Source: Asticcacaulis sp. EMRT-3 (GTDB lineage Bacteria; Pseudomonadota; Alphaproteobacteria; Caulobacterales; Caulobacteraceae). From it: a stretch of DNA of 64,000 nt. The DNA lies in NCBI RefSeq assembly GCF_030027245.1, contig NZ_JASERT010000001.1, positions 1,261,001 to 1,325,000 on the forward strand. Direction: 5' to 3'. The notes beneath the pieces are model-generated. The model saw only the letters and a program-made list of their open reading frames with translations. It was not told the origin of the DNA and made no database searches. This document shows, in pieces, positions 26,356 to 35,885 of the stretch. The position numbers were made by a program, and so were the translations under genes. Every line of letters begins with the position of its first letter. Position 1 is the stretch's first letter.

Positions 26356-27453
26356 TTAACCTCCGGTCGCTTCAGTGCCCGAAGACACCTGAGCCGCACC
26401 GGCCAGCCTGACCATGTCGCCGTCATTCAGGAAGCCCGCGCCCGTGGTAACCACGCGATCACCGGCGCTGACGCCCGTCTTGATCACCACATCCTTGCCG
26501 AGATGATCGCCGAGCGTCACCTTGCGCAGATGCGCCTTGTTGTCGCTGCCGACATAATAGACGGCGGGCTGGTTCTGCGCATAGACAATGGCCGATTGCG
26601 GCACGGTCAGCACATTCTGAATGCCCGCGTCGATCGAACCTTGCGCAAACATGCCAGGACGCAGGCCCGAAGACCACGGCACGCTGATGCGCGCATAGCC
26701 GAGCCGCGTATCGGGATCGACCTGCGGCGTGACGATGCGCACCGTGCCATTGACGGGGCCGGTCGATTCGCTGGTCACCACGGCGCTCATGCCCGGCTGG
26801 ATGTCGTGCAGATCGCCCTCGACCACCTCCATATTGAGTTCGACACGCCCGTCACGCACGATGCGGAACAGTTCGGCCCCCGCCTGGACGATCTGGCCGA
26901 GCACGGCCTTGCGCGAGGTGACGATGCCCGCCACCGGCGCGCGCACCGTGGCCAGCGATAATTGCGTCTGGGCGGTTTCGAGCGCGGCCTGGGTGGTCAG
27001 CATGGAAGCCTGCGCCTGATCGAGGCCGGCGGCGGACAGATAGCCCTGTTTGAAAAGCGTATTGGCGCGCTGATAGGCTTTATTCGCCTGATCGTAATTG
27101 GCGCTGGCCTGCTTGAGCTGGGCCTGGAGCAGCACATCGTCCATCTTCAGCAGGGGCTGACCCTGTTTGACGCTCTGGCCTTCGTCGGCCAGCAGGGCCA
27201 CGGCGGTCAGGCCGCCGGTTTCAGCGCCGACCGGCACTTCCTGCCAGGCGCTGACCGTGCCGGTGCCGGTAATATGTTCGGGCGCGGCCACCTGCTGCAC
27301 CACGGCGTAATTGACAACCGCCGCACGGGAGGCGGCACTGGCATTGTCAGCCTTGGGCTTTGCGCAGCCCGACAGCCCCGTCGTCGTCATGACAACCAAC
27401 AGACCCGCCGCCAGCCATTGCGGCCTGATCCCCATCTTCTTCCCCGAATACAT
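26356..27453 (-). CDS. RND efflux periplasmic adaptor (membrane fusion protein)
   Basis: A lipoprotein-type adaptor: the lipobox is GLSGC after a hydrophobic segment (AAGLLVVMTTT). The lipoyl halves are seen at VPVGAETGGLTAVALLADEGQSVKQGQPLL and TVRAPVAGIVTSRKAVLGQIV, flanking a coiled-coil hairpin (QAQLKQASANYDQANKAYQ). Beta-barrel and membrane-proximal domains follow (VTSESTGPVNGTVRIVTP, AGDRVVTTGAGFLNDGD). It bridges the pump encoded next to an outer-membrane channel, which is not in this window. I start at MYSGKKMG; MGIRPQWL at 27435 and an upstream ATG at 27552 are alternatives. No regulator gene is adjacent. Confidence 0.9.
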   Translation of the reverse strand: MYSGKKMGIRPQWLAAGLLVVMTTTGLSGCAKPKADNASAASRAAVVNYAVVQQVAAPEHITGTGTVSAWQEVPVGAETGGLTAVALLADEGQSVKQGQPLLKMDDVLLQAQLKQASANYDQANKAYQRANTLFKQGYLSAAGLDQAQASMLTTQAALETAQTQLSLATVRAPVAGIVTSRKAVLGQIVQAGAELFRIVRDGRVELNMEVVEGDLHDIQPGMSAVVTSESTGPVNGTVRIVTPQVDPDTRLGYARISVPWSSGLRPGMFAQGSIDAGIQNVLTVPQSAIVYAQNQPAVYYVGSDNKAHLRKVTLGDHLGKDVVIKTGVSAGDRVVTTGAGFLNDGDMVRLAGAAQVSSGTEATGG

Positions 27454-27669
27454 GCGTCGTTTTATCCTGATCGCTTTTTCATGATGATGCTGAGCCCATT
27501 GCAGCGCAGCCCGGCACAAAACCCTAGACTCAATCCCTAAGCGAACATGCACATTTCACACATGCTTCGCATCAGGCTTCGCCTGACAGGACACACCTAT
27601 AAACTTTCTTGCCTCAAGTCGCCTCCTAAATCTGTCAGCAGCCGCTACGATTTTCAGGGGACTCCGATT

Positions 27670-29007
27670 TCAGGCTGTATGAGCCGTGCCTTCGTCTTCA
27701 TGCACCGGCTCTGCTGATGGGACGCGCGGCGACATCAGGGCCGCTGTCTTGATGCTGGCATGGGTCACACCCGCCAGCCGCGCCACGGCCATCTGGCGAT
27801 AATTTTCAAACCCCTGAATCATGCAGGCCCCGGCGGATGCCTTGGCGGTCTGGCTGAGCATGGTCAGGTACTCACGTAAGGCCTCTTCGTCGCGCCTGGC
27901 ACCGTCATATTCGATGCATACACCGGAAAGCCCGCACTTATTAAGCACACTGATCGCCTTGCGGTCGGCATTGACCGATCCCACCACCGTCATGCAAAAC
28001 GGTTTGATCATCGAGACGATTTCCAAAATCCGGTGTGGCGGCACACCATCCAGCCCTCGGATTTCAAACAGAACCTTCAGCCTCATCTCCGTCGCCGCGC
28101 GCGCCACTTCCTGGGTGATCATCTGGCGGGCGCGCCCCGATGCAAAGGTTGAAAAGGCCGCAGGTACGACCATCAGCATCTTACGCTGTTCTGGCGTACG
28201 CATCCGCAGCAGTTTCAGGCCCTGATGAATATTGGTAATGTCAACCAGTTCGCGTAAACCCCAGTCGAGATTGGCCAATGCCTTGCGATCAAGCAGGCCA
28301 TTATCGAGATTTTCCATCACCATAGATTCGAGGCGATGACCGATCATGGCCATCTTCTTCATCTCGAACAGGGGCTCGATCGAACTGGCCACCTTCAGAT
28401 TGCGTCCGGCATGGGTGACCGTGGCCGCCACGATCACCGGGCGCGTTTGAGCGCCCGTCTGGCCTTCGTCAGGCTGAAAGCCGCCGGTGCGCGCCTTGAT
28501 CGGCGCATTGTCGCTTTCCTCAGCGTCGAAAAAAGTCTTGAGATCGATCCTGTTGATCGTAAAACAATCGACATCCTCGACGAGCACACTGTAAAGCGGC
28601 ACCTCCAGCGCGGACATGTCGCCGACGAAAAAACCGCACAGATCGCGCCACAGCTCGGTCACGAACAGGGCCCCCTTGCGCGAACCCGTTTCCGGCAGCA
28701 TGGCCAGCCAGGCGTCCTGATGGATGGGAATGCACCAGTTCGGTTCGGCATACTGACGCTCAAAAGCCGTTTTCAGATGCTCGAAAACCAGCTCGCGCTT
28801 CATCTCCCAGCGGGCACCGAGACGAACGATCAGCGTATCAAGCTTGAGCAGAAACGCATGTCCATCGCTGGCGGCATGGGTTTCACGCAGACGCTCGACG
28901 ATCTCGACGGCATCTTCGTGTTCAAGCATCAGACGTTCGCGGTCACCAGCAGGTAATCGCGGGGCTGGCCTGGACGCAATCTGGCTTTCAGGATCGAAAT
29001 CGGACAT
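27670..29007 (-). CDS. Hypothetical protein with a possible degenerate EAL-like C-terminal domain
   Basis: A 445-residue soluble protein without signal peptide or membrane segment. The first half has charged helices (ERLMLEHEDAVEIVERLRE) and a mixed part; the region at about 215-400 (PLFEMKKMAMIGHRLESMV, then LKVLFEIRGLDGVPPHRILEIVSMI, then VLNKCGLSGVCIEYDG) follows the rhythm of an EAL-type TIM barrel. It lacks the EAL signature and the DDFGTG loop, so it would not degrade cyclic-di-GMP. This reading is tentative. It is divergent from a DUF2336-like gene and is probably regulatory. Confidence 0.5.
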   Translation of the reverse strand: MSDFDPESQIASRPAPRLPAGDRERLMLEHEDAVEIVERLRETHAASDGHAFLLKLDTLIVRLGARWEMKRELVFEHLKTAFERQYAEPNWCIPIHQDAWLAMLPETGSRKGALFVTELWRDLCGFFVGDMSALEVPLYSVLVEDVDCFTINRIDLKTFFDAEESDNAPIKARTGGFQPDEGQTGAQTRPVIVAATVTHAGRNLKVASSIEPLFEMKKMAMIGHRLESMVMENLDNGLLDRKALANLDWGLRELVDITNIHQGLKLLRMRTPEQRKMLMVVPAAFSTFASGRARQMITQEVARAATEMRLKVLFEIRGLDGVPPHRILEIVSMIKPFCMTVVGSVNADRKAISVLNKCGLSGVCIEYDGARRDEEALREYLTMLSQTAKASAGACMIQGFENYRQMAVARLAGVTHASIKTAALMSPRVPSAEPVHEDEGTAHTA

Positions 29008-29197
29008 GGTCGTCCTTGTGAAAGGCTACTCTGAACTGAGCCAACCTTAAAAACCGTCGATTGAGACAAGATTAACATGCGGCGCTTTTTTTCGCACTTA
29101 TGTCGAAAATCGTGGTGAACGCTTATTAAACAAGTCTTCACCCTGTATGCTCAGACTCTGATCTCAAGCGATTCTACACAACAGGCCCTGTTTTTTA

Positions 29198-30034
29198 TTG
29201 ATCACCTCCGCCCTGCCCCGCACCGACGGTTCCGAACCGCTGACGGCCAAGCCGCTGGCGGCGGAAGCGGCTGTGCAACAGCCTGATCAGGCCGGAGCCG
29301 ACGAGGCCACAACGCACGGCCTGCCCGTGGCGGTACAGGATCTGGTGGTGCGCCTGTGCCAGATGCCGCTGGATCTGGCTGCGCCGCTGTTGCGCGCCCA
29401 TCTGCCCGCCCTGACGCCGCAGGCCCTGCTGGCCCTGATCATGGTCACCGGCGAAGCCCATCACCGCCTGATCGCCGCCCGGCCCGGTCTCGACTGGCGG
29501 GTAATCAAGGCGCTGCTGCGGACGCAGCGCGATACGGTTGTGCTGGCTCTGATCGCCAATAGCACACTGGATTTCGACGCTGAGGATCAGGTCTTCATCG
29601 CCACACGCGCCGCCGGAAACGAAGAGGTGCGCGCCGCCGTTTTCAGCCATCCGGGTTTGCACCACGCCAGGGCGCAACTGGCCACGGACGCCCATCTGTC
29701 TCAGGATAATCTGCGCCTGATGGCCCGGTTGCGCGGCGGCGATGCGGCAGGCTTCACGCGCGACAGCGCCCGGCGTCTCGGTTGCGATACATACCGTCTG
29801 TGGCGCGCCCTGCAAGGGCCTTCCGCCGTGCCCCTGGCCCTGACTGTGTGCGCCCTGTCGTTCGACCGCGCCGCCTTCGGCCGGATGCTGGCCGGATGGC
29901 AGGCCGCCCATTGCGGTGCGCCGTTGGTGAAAGAGGCGCAAAAACCACTGCTCCTGTCGGTATTTGACCTTTCGCCCGAAGAGGCGCTCAGGCGACTGCG
30001 CGCCGGCCTGCCGCCTGCCCCCAACGCATATTGA
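29198..30034 (+). CDS. DUF2336-like alpha-helical protein
   Basis: The 278-residue product is composed of short helical repeats (DLAAPLLRAHLPALTPQALLALI, DWRVIKALLRTQRDTVVLALIANSTLDF, QVFIATRAAGNEEVRAAVFSHPGL). This resembles DUF2336 proteins, which are common regulators of unknown mechanism in Caulobacterales. The frame has no early ATG; a TTG at 29198 gives the longest reading but has no clear ribosome site, so the true start may be further in. It lies upstream of nadK, 85 bases apart. Another DUF2336 protein is at 31535. Confidence 0.55.
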   Translation: MITSALPRTDGSEPLTAKPLAAEAAVQQPDQAGADEATTHGLPVAVQDLVVRLCQMPLDLAAPLLRAHLPALTPQALLALIMVTGEAHHRLIAARPGLDWRVIKALLRTQRDTVVLALIANSTLDFDAEDQVFIATRAAGNEEVRAAVFSHPGLHHARAQLATDAHLSQDNLRLMARLRGGDAAGFTRDSARRLGCDTYRLWRALQGPSAVPLALTVCALSFDRAAFGRMLAGWQAAHCGAPLVKEAQKPLLLSVFDLSPEEALRRLRAGLPPAPNAY

Positions 30035-30119
30035 CAGCCTGGCGGATCGTATTTTCTTGGACGAGAGCCGTTAAAACACGTTAGACAGGACATTCCCTTC
30101 AGCCTGCCCCGCACCCCGC

Positions 30120-30878
30120 ATGTCTCTTCGCCTCGATTTCACCGCCTCCGACCGCCCCGAAGCTCAGGCCGCCTGCGACCGGCTGAAGGCGCTTTACGGC
30201 GCGTCGTCAAACCCGGATGTTGTGGTGGCTCTGGGTGGCGATGGCTTCCTGCTGCAAACCGTCCACCGCTATCTGAAGGATCAGATTCCGATCTTCGGCA
30301 TGAACCGCGGCAGCGTCGGCTTCCTGCTCAACGACTATGCCGAGGAGCAGCTTCTCGAACGCATTCTCAAGAGCGAAAGCACGCTGATCAGCCCGCTCAG
30401 CATGACCGCCCAGACCCGTTCGGGCGAGGTGCGCACGGCGCTGGCCTTCAATGAGGTGTCGCTGTTACGCCAGTCGCATCAGGGGGCCAAGCTGCGCATC
30501 CTGATCGATGGCAAGGTGCGGCTCGATGAACTGATGTGCGACGGCGCGATGGTGGCCACACCCGCCGGTTCCACCGCCTATAATCTGTCGGCGCACGGCC
30601 CGATCATCCCGCTGACCGCCAAGGCTCTGGCGCTGACACCGATCAGCGCCTTCCGGCCCCGGCGCTGGCGCGGCGCCATCCTGCCCCACACGGCCCAGGT
30701 GCGTATCGAGGCGCTGGAGGCCGACAAGCGCCCGATCAGCGCCGCCGCCGATACCTTCGATGTACGCGATGTGATCAGCGTCGATATTGCCGAGGCCGAA
30801 GACCTGAAGGCCACCCTGCTGTTCGACGCCGGCAATGGTTATGACGAGCGTGTCATGGCCGAACAGTTCGTTTCGTGA
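30120..30878 (+). CDS. nadK: NAD kinase
   Basis: A 252-residue enzyme that makes NADP from NAD and ATP. The family motifs are GGDGFLLQTVH, FGMNRGSVGFLLN, LAFNEVSLLRQ and CDGAMVATPAGSTAYNLSAHGPIIP, which bind nucleotide. The length fits the short alphaproteobacterial form. It stands between the DUF2336-like gene and an HPt gene on the same strand. Confidence 0.95.
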   Translation: MSLRLDFTASDRPEAQAACDRLKALYGASSNPDVVVALGGDGFLLQTVHRYLKDQIPIFGMNRGSVGFLLNDYAEEQLLERILKSESTLISPLSMTAQTRSGEVRTALAFNEVSLLRQSHQGAKLRILIDGKVRLDELMCDGAMVATPAGSTAYNLSAHGPIIPLTAKALALTPISAFRPRRWRGAILPHTAQVRIEALEADKRPISAAADTFDVRDVISVDIAEAEDLKATLLFDAGNGYDERVMAEQFVS

Positions 30879-30971
30879 CGAAACCCGACCTTTTTTGTCA
30901 CGCATTAGCGCTTCTTAAATGTCCCCGGTCTATGGTCAGGGCGAAGCGTGACCGGCCATTCAGGAGTCCCC

Positions 30972-31466
30972 ATGTCGGAAAAAGCCCAGATCATTCAGGT
31001 TCCCAATACGCTGCGCGCCAAGGTGGGCGGCCGTCTGGGAGCGCTTGACCAGGAGGCGATCGCCAAGGCCGAGGCCGCTCTGGCCGACCTGTCCAGCCAT
31101 TTTGAGGACTGGCTGCTCGATGAGATCAAGAAGCTGGAAGACGTTCAGGCCGTGATCAAGGAAGAGGGGCTTAATCCGCAAAACAGCGATCAGCTCTTCT
31201 ACCGCGCCCATGATCTGAAAGGACTGGGCACCACCTATGGCTATCCGCTGATCAGCCGCATGGCAGGCTCGCTGTGCAAGATGCTCGATGAACCCGAAAA
31301 ACGCGCCCAGGCACCGCGTATGCTGGTGGAGGCCCATCTCGACGCCATCCGCGCCATTGTGCGCGACAAGATCAAGGCCGAGGGGCATCCCGTCGGCAAG
31401 ATCCTGTCCGAAACCCTTGAAGCCCGCGTCAAGGAACATCTCGACAAGATCGGCCTCAACACCTGA
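30972..31466 (+). CDS. HPt-domain phosphotransfer protein
   Basis: A 164-residue helical protein. The phosphorylatable histidine is His80 in FYRAHDLKGLGTTYGYP, which has the H-x-L-K-G pattern of HPt domains; the following helix (LISRMAGSLCKMLDE) completes the bundle. N-terminal residues (MSEKAQIIQVPNTLRAKVGG) are an extension. The start has CAGGAG eight bases upstream. It should relay phosphate between a hybrid kinase and a response regulator; the only kinase-like gene nearby (32911) lacks phosphorylation residues, so its partner is elsewhere. A terminator follows. Confidence 0.83.
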   Translation: MSEKAQIIQVPNTLRAKVGGRLGALDQEAIAKAEAALADLSSHFEDWLLDEIKKLEDVQAVIKEEGLNPQNSDQLFYRAHDLKGLGTTYGYPLISRMAGSLCKMLDEPEKRAQAPRMLVEAHLDAIRAIVRDKIKAEGHPVGKILSETLEARVKEHLDKIGLNT

Positions 31467-31486
31467 TTTCTCAAGAAACCTGCATG

Positions 31487-31514
31487 AAAAAGGCCGCACG
31501 CTGCGGCCTTTTTT
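31487..31514 (+). terminator. Rho-independent terminator after the HPt gene
   Basis: AAAAAGGCCGC (31487-31497) pairs with GCGGCCTTTTT (31503-31513), ending in a run of six T. The A-rich left arm makes it usable from the right as well, for the convergent DUF2336 gene. Confidence 0.92.
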
Positions 31515-31534
31515 GTGGGCGGAAAGCTGTTGGG

Positions 31535-32716
31535 TTACGCGGCCCTGGCCATGTCGTTGGCGGGCGCGGTTTCGCCTGTGCGGCGGCGGCCCTGCGGATC
31601 ACGGTCGAGCCGCTCATAGAGATAGGTCAGATCTTCGCGCGACGCATAGGGGGCCTGCGTCAGGAAACGTTCGATCAGGCGTGACTGAAAGCGCGCCGGA
31701 TCGAGATGGCCCGCCTCGGCTTGCAGATCGCGCCAGGTATCGACGGCGATGCGGAAGGTCTGGAAGAGACGTGCAGGCATTCCCGCCCGGTCATAGACCG
31801 CGCGCAGGCCCAGCATTCCGGCGTCATGCACCATCAGCCAGGTGCGGGCGTGCGGCACGCCGGACAACTCAGCCAGGGCATGTTCGAAAAAGCTCATATG
31901 GCCACGCACCAGCGCCCGCAGCATCAGCGATGGTGTCAGGCGGCCATTGGCATGGAGGTGGCGGGCCAGAACCTGCGGATCACGGCTGTTGCCGGCCTGA
32001 TCATTGAGGTCGAGCGTGGCGCGTTCCTGCGCCGCCGTGGTGATGTCCGTCGCCGTTTCGGGGCTGATGGCGTGGCGCGACACCAGGTGTTCACGCAAGG
32101 CCGCCGACACCACATGCACGAGCCGCTCCGAGATCGATACCGGCAGCATGGCGCGATTGATCAGTACGCTGTGCACCACTTCGGATGTGCCGAAACGGTC
32201 CATGACGCGGCTGATGCCGCTTTCCGAAAACCGGGCATTATCATTGGCGCAGGCAATGACCACCGCCTCCTCTACCGCGCCGTCGGCCAGGGCGGAGGTC
32301 ACGGTTTCAGACAGGACTTCGCGCCGGGCCACCGCCACCTGGCGCATCGGGCCGCCGCTGCGGATGATTTCGGTCAGGTCGGCGTCGGAAAACAGCGGCG
32401 AATGACTGAGCACCGGCAGGGCCACGCTTAACGTGTCCTGAGCCAGTTTGATGGCCACATCATGCGGCAGAAGATCGGAGGTGCGCAGGGTCACGGCCAG
32501 GGCGCGCCGCACCAGTTCGGCGGCGTCGGCGGCCAGCATACGGATGATTTCCTGCGCTGCGGCGCGTTCGCCTGCCGAAAGGACGCTGCGTTCCATGACG
32601 CGGCAAACCTTGTGCGTGGCCACGGCGCGGTCATCGGCATTTTCGCTCTTCACCAGACGTTCGATGTCCGTATGGCTGAGAGGCGTGCGGGCGGAGGCGT
32701 AAAGGGGTGCGGTCAT
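31535..32716 (-). CDS. DUF2336 domain-containing protein
   Basis: A 393-residue soluble, helix-repeat protein. I start at MTAPLYASARTPLSHTDIERLV since the reading upstream to 32794 lacks family resemblance. DUF2336 features are the N-terminal DIERLVKSENADDRAVATHKVC, then FSDADLTEIIRSGGPMRQVAVARR, and the later LVHVVSAALREHLVSRHAI. The C-terminal half (about 230-393) contains FQTFRIAVDTWRDLQ and RLIERFLTQ. The function of the domain is unknown; it often accompanies signalling genes, as here (HPt gene and degenerate kinase on either side). Confidence 0.85.
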   Translation of the reverse strand: MTAPLYASARTPLSHTDIERLVKSENADDRAVATHKVCRVMERSVLSAGERAAAQEIIRMLAADAAELVRRALAVTLRTSDLLPHDVAIKLAQDTLSVALPVLSHSPLFSDADLTEIIRSGGPMRQVAVARREVLSETVTSALADGAVEEAVVIACANDNARFSESGISRVMDRFGTSEVVHSVLINRAMLPVSISERLVHVVSAALREHLVSRHAISPETATDITTAAQERATLDLNDQAGNSRDPQVLARHLHANGRLTPSLMLRALVRGHMSFFEHALAELSGVPHARTWLMVHDAGMLGLRAVYDRAGMPARLFQTFRIAVDTWRDLQAEAGHLDPARFQSRLIERFLTQAPYASREDLTYLYERLDRDPQGRRRTGETAPANDMARAA

Positions 32717-32910
32717 GACGGCGAATCTCTTGGAAAAATCCTTGAAAACCAAGTGTCGCGCCGTATCCCTAACGAATCCTTTATCCACCCTCATCCGCAG
32801 GTCTTTTTAACCACCCCGCGCTACCTGGGCGCGTAAAACCACATCGCTAATTTACCTTTTTGCCGGTGCAGGTAACCGTAAAGCAACGGTTATGCCCTAG
32901 GCTCGCCCGC

Positions 32911-34713
32911 ATGAACGCCATTGTCCCCACCTCCGGCTACGCCCCTAAGGCCGTATCGGCCCCGTCACGCGATGAGGTTGTGCTTGATTACGGGCTGAAG
33001 GCGCAGACGCGGCTGGGCATCTATGCTGCCGGTTTTTTTGGCATTGGATTACCGCTTCTTCTGTGGGTGGGCCATTTCAGCCTGCCGGACTGGCTGCTGG
33101 GTGTTTACCTGGCCGTCTTCACCATCAACTGGTCGGTCTTTCTTGGCCTGCGCGCGGCCCTGCGCCGCCTTGAACATGATCCGCATGGGCTGAAGCCACG
33201 CCTGAGCCGTCATTTTGTGGCGGGCGGCATGTGGGCCCTGACCCTGATCGGCATTTCCCTGAGCACGGCGGTCTATGGCCTGCATCCTGAAATGCTGCTG
33301 ATGATCTGCGCCGGTACGGCGGCTGGCATCATCTTCTTTTCGGCACCCGTGCTGATCTGCCTGCTGATTCTGGGCCCTCTCGCCATGGCCGGGCCGCTGC
33401 TGGCGCTCCAGACCTTTCCGCACGATCCGCAGATCACCCAGATCATGACCGGCGGCCTGGCCCTGGCCCTGGCTATGGGCTTCGTGCTCAACCGCCATAT
33501 GCAGGAGCATTATCTGCTCGAACATGGTCAGCTCGAACTGGCGCGCGAACGCGAAATGGCGCGCACCGAAGCGCAAGCCCAGACCGAGGCGCGCATGGCC
33601 CTGATGGAAACTCTGTCGCGCGAGGTGCAGACGGGCCTCAAAGGCATAGAACAAAACCTGTTGCAGGGCCTGACCCACCTGACACGCGCACCGGCGCCGC
33701 GCCAGTATGTCGATTCGTCGCTGGTCGAAATCAGCCACCTCCAGACCATTCTCACCACCACCTTCGATAATGATACAGCCGCCTCCGGGCGGATCGAACT
33801 CGACACCCGCCCGCTCGACATCGATCTGATCTGCCGCAAGATGATGGCGCAGTTTAACGCGCTGGCGCAGAGCAAGGGGCTGATCTTCAGCTATAATGCC
33901 GAGGCCCTGCCCGCCTCCGGTGCAGCGCTCGGCGACGAACACCGTGTCGAGCAGGTGCTGGCCCATCTTTTGTCGAACGCCCTGCTCTACACGCGCCAGG
34001 GTCGCGTCGAGCTGAAACTGGCCAGCCTGCCCGAAGGTTTGCTGCGCATCGAGGTGGTTGATTCCGGCCCCGGCCTGAACACCGCCGAACTGGCGCAGGT
34101 TTTTCGCCCGCATGTGCGCATCGCGCGCACCTCGGCGGGATCATCAGGCGCCGGTCTGGGCCTCAGCCTGTCGCGCTCACTGGCCGAACTGATGGGCGGC
34201 CACGCCGGCGGCGAAAGCACGCTCGATGTCGGCTCGAAATTCTGGCTCGACCTGCCGTTTGATACCGCAGCCTCCGCTCCGCCACGCCCGGCTGAAGCCG
34301 AGACTGCCGCCGCATCCGACGCCTCGCTGCGCGTGCTGCTGATCGCCAATGACAGCCTGCACTCGCACGAACTGCGCGATGCCCTCGAACATCTCGGTCA
34401 CAAGTGCCTGACCTCGACCTCGCGCGAACGCGGCCTGAGCCTGGCCAGGAAGGCCGAAATCGACGCCTGCGTGATCAGTCTTGGCCGTGTTGAAAACCTG
34501 GAAGACGAAACCGCCCGCGCCAGGCTGGCCGCCTTTGCCGCAGCCCTGCGCGCCAGTCAGAAGGACGCAGGCGACATCGGCGACCTCACTATCCTGATCC
34601 TGCTGCCCGATGGCGACCAGGCCGAGTCGCTTCAGGCATTGGGCTATAAGCCCCTTCTGCTGCCGCAATCGCCGGAAAGCCTGGCCCGCGCCCTGATCCG
34701 GGTCACGTCTTAG
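32911..34713 (+). CDS. Degenerate hybrid histidine kinase (H-box His and receiver Asp missing)
   Basis: A 600-residue membrane protein. About five or six hydrophobic segments (35-190) are followed by a coiled coil (QLELAREREMARTEAQAQTEARMALMETL) and a HisKA-like helix. The expected SHE-x-R-TPL reads SREVQTGL, with Arg237 in place of the phosphorylated His. The ATPase domain looks complete: EQVLAHLLSNALLY (N box), VVDSGPGLN (G1) and SSGAGLGLSLSRSLAELMGG (G2). A C-terminal receiver-like domain (LRVLLIANDSLHSHELRDAL) has VISLGR where the phospho-Asp should be. ATP binding may persist but phosphotransfer should not. The stop codon is the first triplet of a dispersed repeat. Confidence 0.82.
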   Translation: MNAIVPTSGYAPKAVSAPSRDEVVLDYGLKAQTRLGIYAAGFFGIGLPLLLWVGHFSLPDWLLGVYLAVFTINWSVFLGLRAALRRLEHDPHGLKPRLSRHFVAGGMWALTLIGISLSTAVYGLHPEMLLMICAGTAAGIIFFSAPVLICLLILGPLAMAGPLLALQTFPHDPQITQIMTGGLALALAMGFVLNRHMQEHYLLEHGQLELAREREMARTEAQAQTEARMALMETLSREVQTGLKGIEQNLLQGLTHLTRAPAPRQYVDSSLVEISHLQTILTTTFDNDTAASGRIELDTRPLDIDLICRKMMAQFNALAQSKGLIFSYNAEALPASGAALGDEHRVEQVLAHLLSNALLYTRQGRVELKLASLPEGLLRIEVVDSGPGLNTAELAQVFRPHVRIARTSAGSSGAGLGLSLSRSLAELMGGHAGGESTLDVGSKFWLDLPFDTAASAPPRPAEAETAAASDASLRVLLIANDSLHSHELRDALEHLGHKCLTSTSRERGLSLARKAEIDACVISLGRVENLEDETARARLAAFAAALRASQKDAGDIGDLTILILLPDGDQAESLQALGYKPLLLPQSPESLARALIRVTS

Positions 34714-34914
34714 AGCAAGATGACTTTAGGTAGACTCGTCATCTCGCTCTAAGTCTTTGCTTACGCATCATTTTTCCAAAAAGTGGCATCCACTTTTGGC
34801 ATGATGCTCTGAGTGCGCTTTTCGATCCGATTGAATCAGGGCGGCGCTTTCAGTTTTTGCTTTACCACTCTTCCTTATCCAAAACGTCACTCCACTTTTT
34901 GGGGAAACCCTCTA
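34711..34914. repeat. Two tandem TAGAGC-type repeats between convergent genes
   Basis: The first copy (34711-34810) runs from TAGAGCAAGATGAC to GATGCTCT and has the hairpin CCAAAAAGTGGCATCCACTTTTGG. The second (34811 to about 34914) is like the copy at 16696, with CTCTTCCTTATCCAAAAC and CCACTTTTTGGGGAAA. The first TAG is the stop of the kinase gene; the complement of the last CTA is the stop of the transglycosylase gene. Confidence 0.8.
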
Positions 34915-35835
34915 ACCGAGCACCCCGCCGCCGCCGCCGAGGCCCGGCAGGCCGCTCATCAACGAACTGGCCGAATCGTCGGGCTGATCGCCGTCTTCAC
35001 CCGATCCTCCCGGCCCGAAACCCGACATGAGCTGGGTGGCGAACAACAACCCCTTCTGATCGCCATCGCCGAAGATCAGCGACAAAACCGCCTGATCATT
35101 GCGCAACTGATTGACGCGCGCCAGGGTAACCGGCGAGCTGTCGATCTCCGGTGCCTGCGGCGTGGTCTGCACGGGCTGATTGCCGCCCACGCGCGTCAGA
35201 TTGGCCATGACCTCGCTGACCGCCAGGGCGCGGCCATGACTGTAAAAGATATTGTGATTGGCGCGCGCGGCTTGCGGAAACAGACTGGCCGCCGTGGCCT
35301 GAGGGCGGGTGGCAGCGGCCTGAATCAGGTCGGCGGCGCCATCGGGGCCAAGAAAATGGGCGGCGTAAAGTTCGCCCTGTGTGGGATCACGACCGATTCG
35401 TCCGCGCAGGTAGGCGGCATGGCCAGCCGTCATTTCAGCGGCCATCACCGCATTGGCGTCAGGATTAAAGCGCAGGGCCAGCACCTGTTTGCGCGCCGCC
35501 GGATCGCTGACGTGGAAGCGGCCATCACGCCCCTTGACGATCTGGTCAGCATAGCTGCCATAGCCGTGGCGTGCGCCATTGGCCTTGACCATGCCAAGCC
35601 AGGTCTGCTCGATGAACTGAAACAGCCCCGCCGCCGACGAGGTGGGGGCGCGGGCATTGGGATTGAGCGAACTTTCGCGCTGGGCGGTCTTGACCAGATA
35701 ACCAAAATCGACCCCCGTAGCGGCGGCGGCGCGCTGAATGGCGCCCATCACCCCGGTGCCGACCGTGCCGACGAGGTTTTGCGCGCCCTGCATCAGGGTG
35801 GCGGGATCGGGTGTGGGGCTGATGAACATACGCAT
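34912..35835 (-). CDS. Lytic transglycosylase (SLT domain)
   Basis: A 307-residue protein with the family 1 SLT fold. The catalytic Glu is in VKTAQRESSLNPNARAP (Glu in RESS) and is followed by SSAAGLFQFIEQTWLGM, then the remainder of the lysozyme-like domain including GELYAAHFLG. It cleaves peptidoglycan, forming 1,6-anhydro products. No standard signal peptide is seen, so export may be by another route, as for assembly-linked transglycosylases. The C-terminus is Gly-rich (LPGLGGGGGVLG) and its stop lies in a repeat. Start could be MRM or the ATG two codons later. Confidence 0.85.
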   Translation of the reverse strand: MRMFISPTPDPATLMQGAQNLVGTVGTGVMGAIQRAAAATGVDFGYLVKTAQRESSLNPNARAPTSSAAGLFQFIEQTWLGMVKANGARHGYGSYADQIVKGRDGRFHVSDPAARKQVLALRFNPDANAVMAAEMTAGHAAYLRGRIGRDPTQGELYAAHFLGPDGAADLIQAAATRPQATAASLFPQAARANHNIFYSHGRALAVSEVMANLTRVGGNQPVQTTPQAPEIDSSPVTLARVNQLRNDQAVLSLIFGDGDQKGLLFATQLMSGFGPGGSGEDGDQPDDSASSLMSGLPGLGGGGGVLG

Positions 35836-35885
35836 GGAAATATGACCTGTAGGCAGATTTTGCCGCCCGCAGGGTTAATTTCAGG

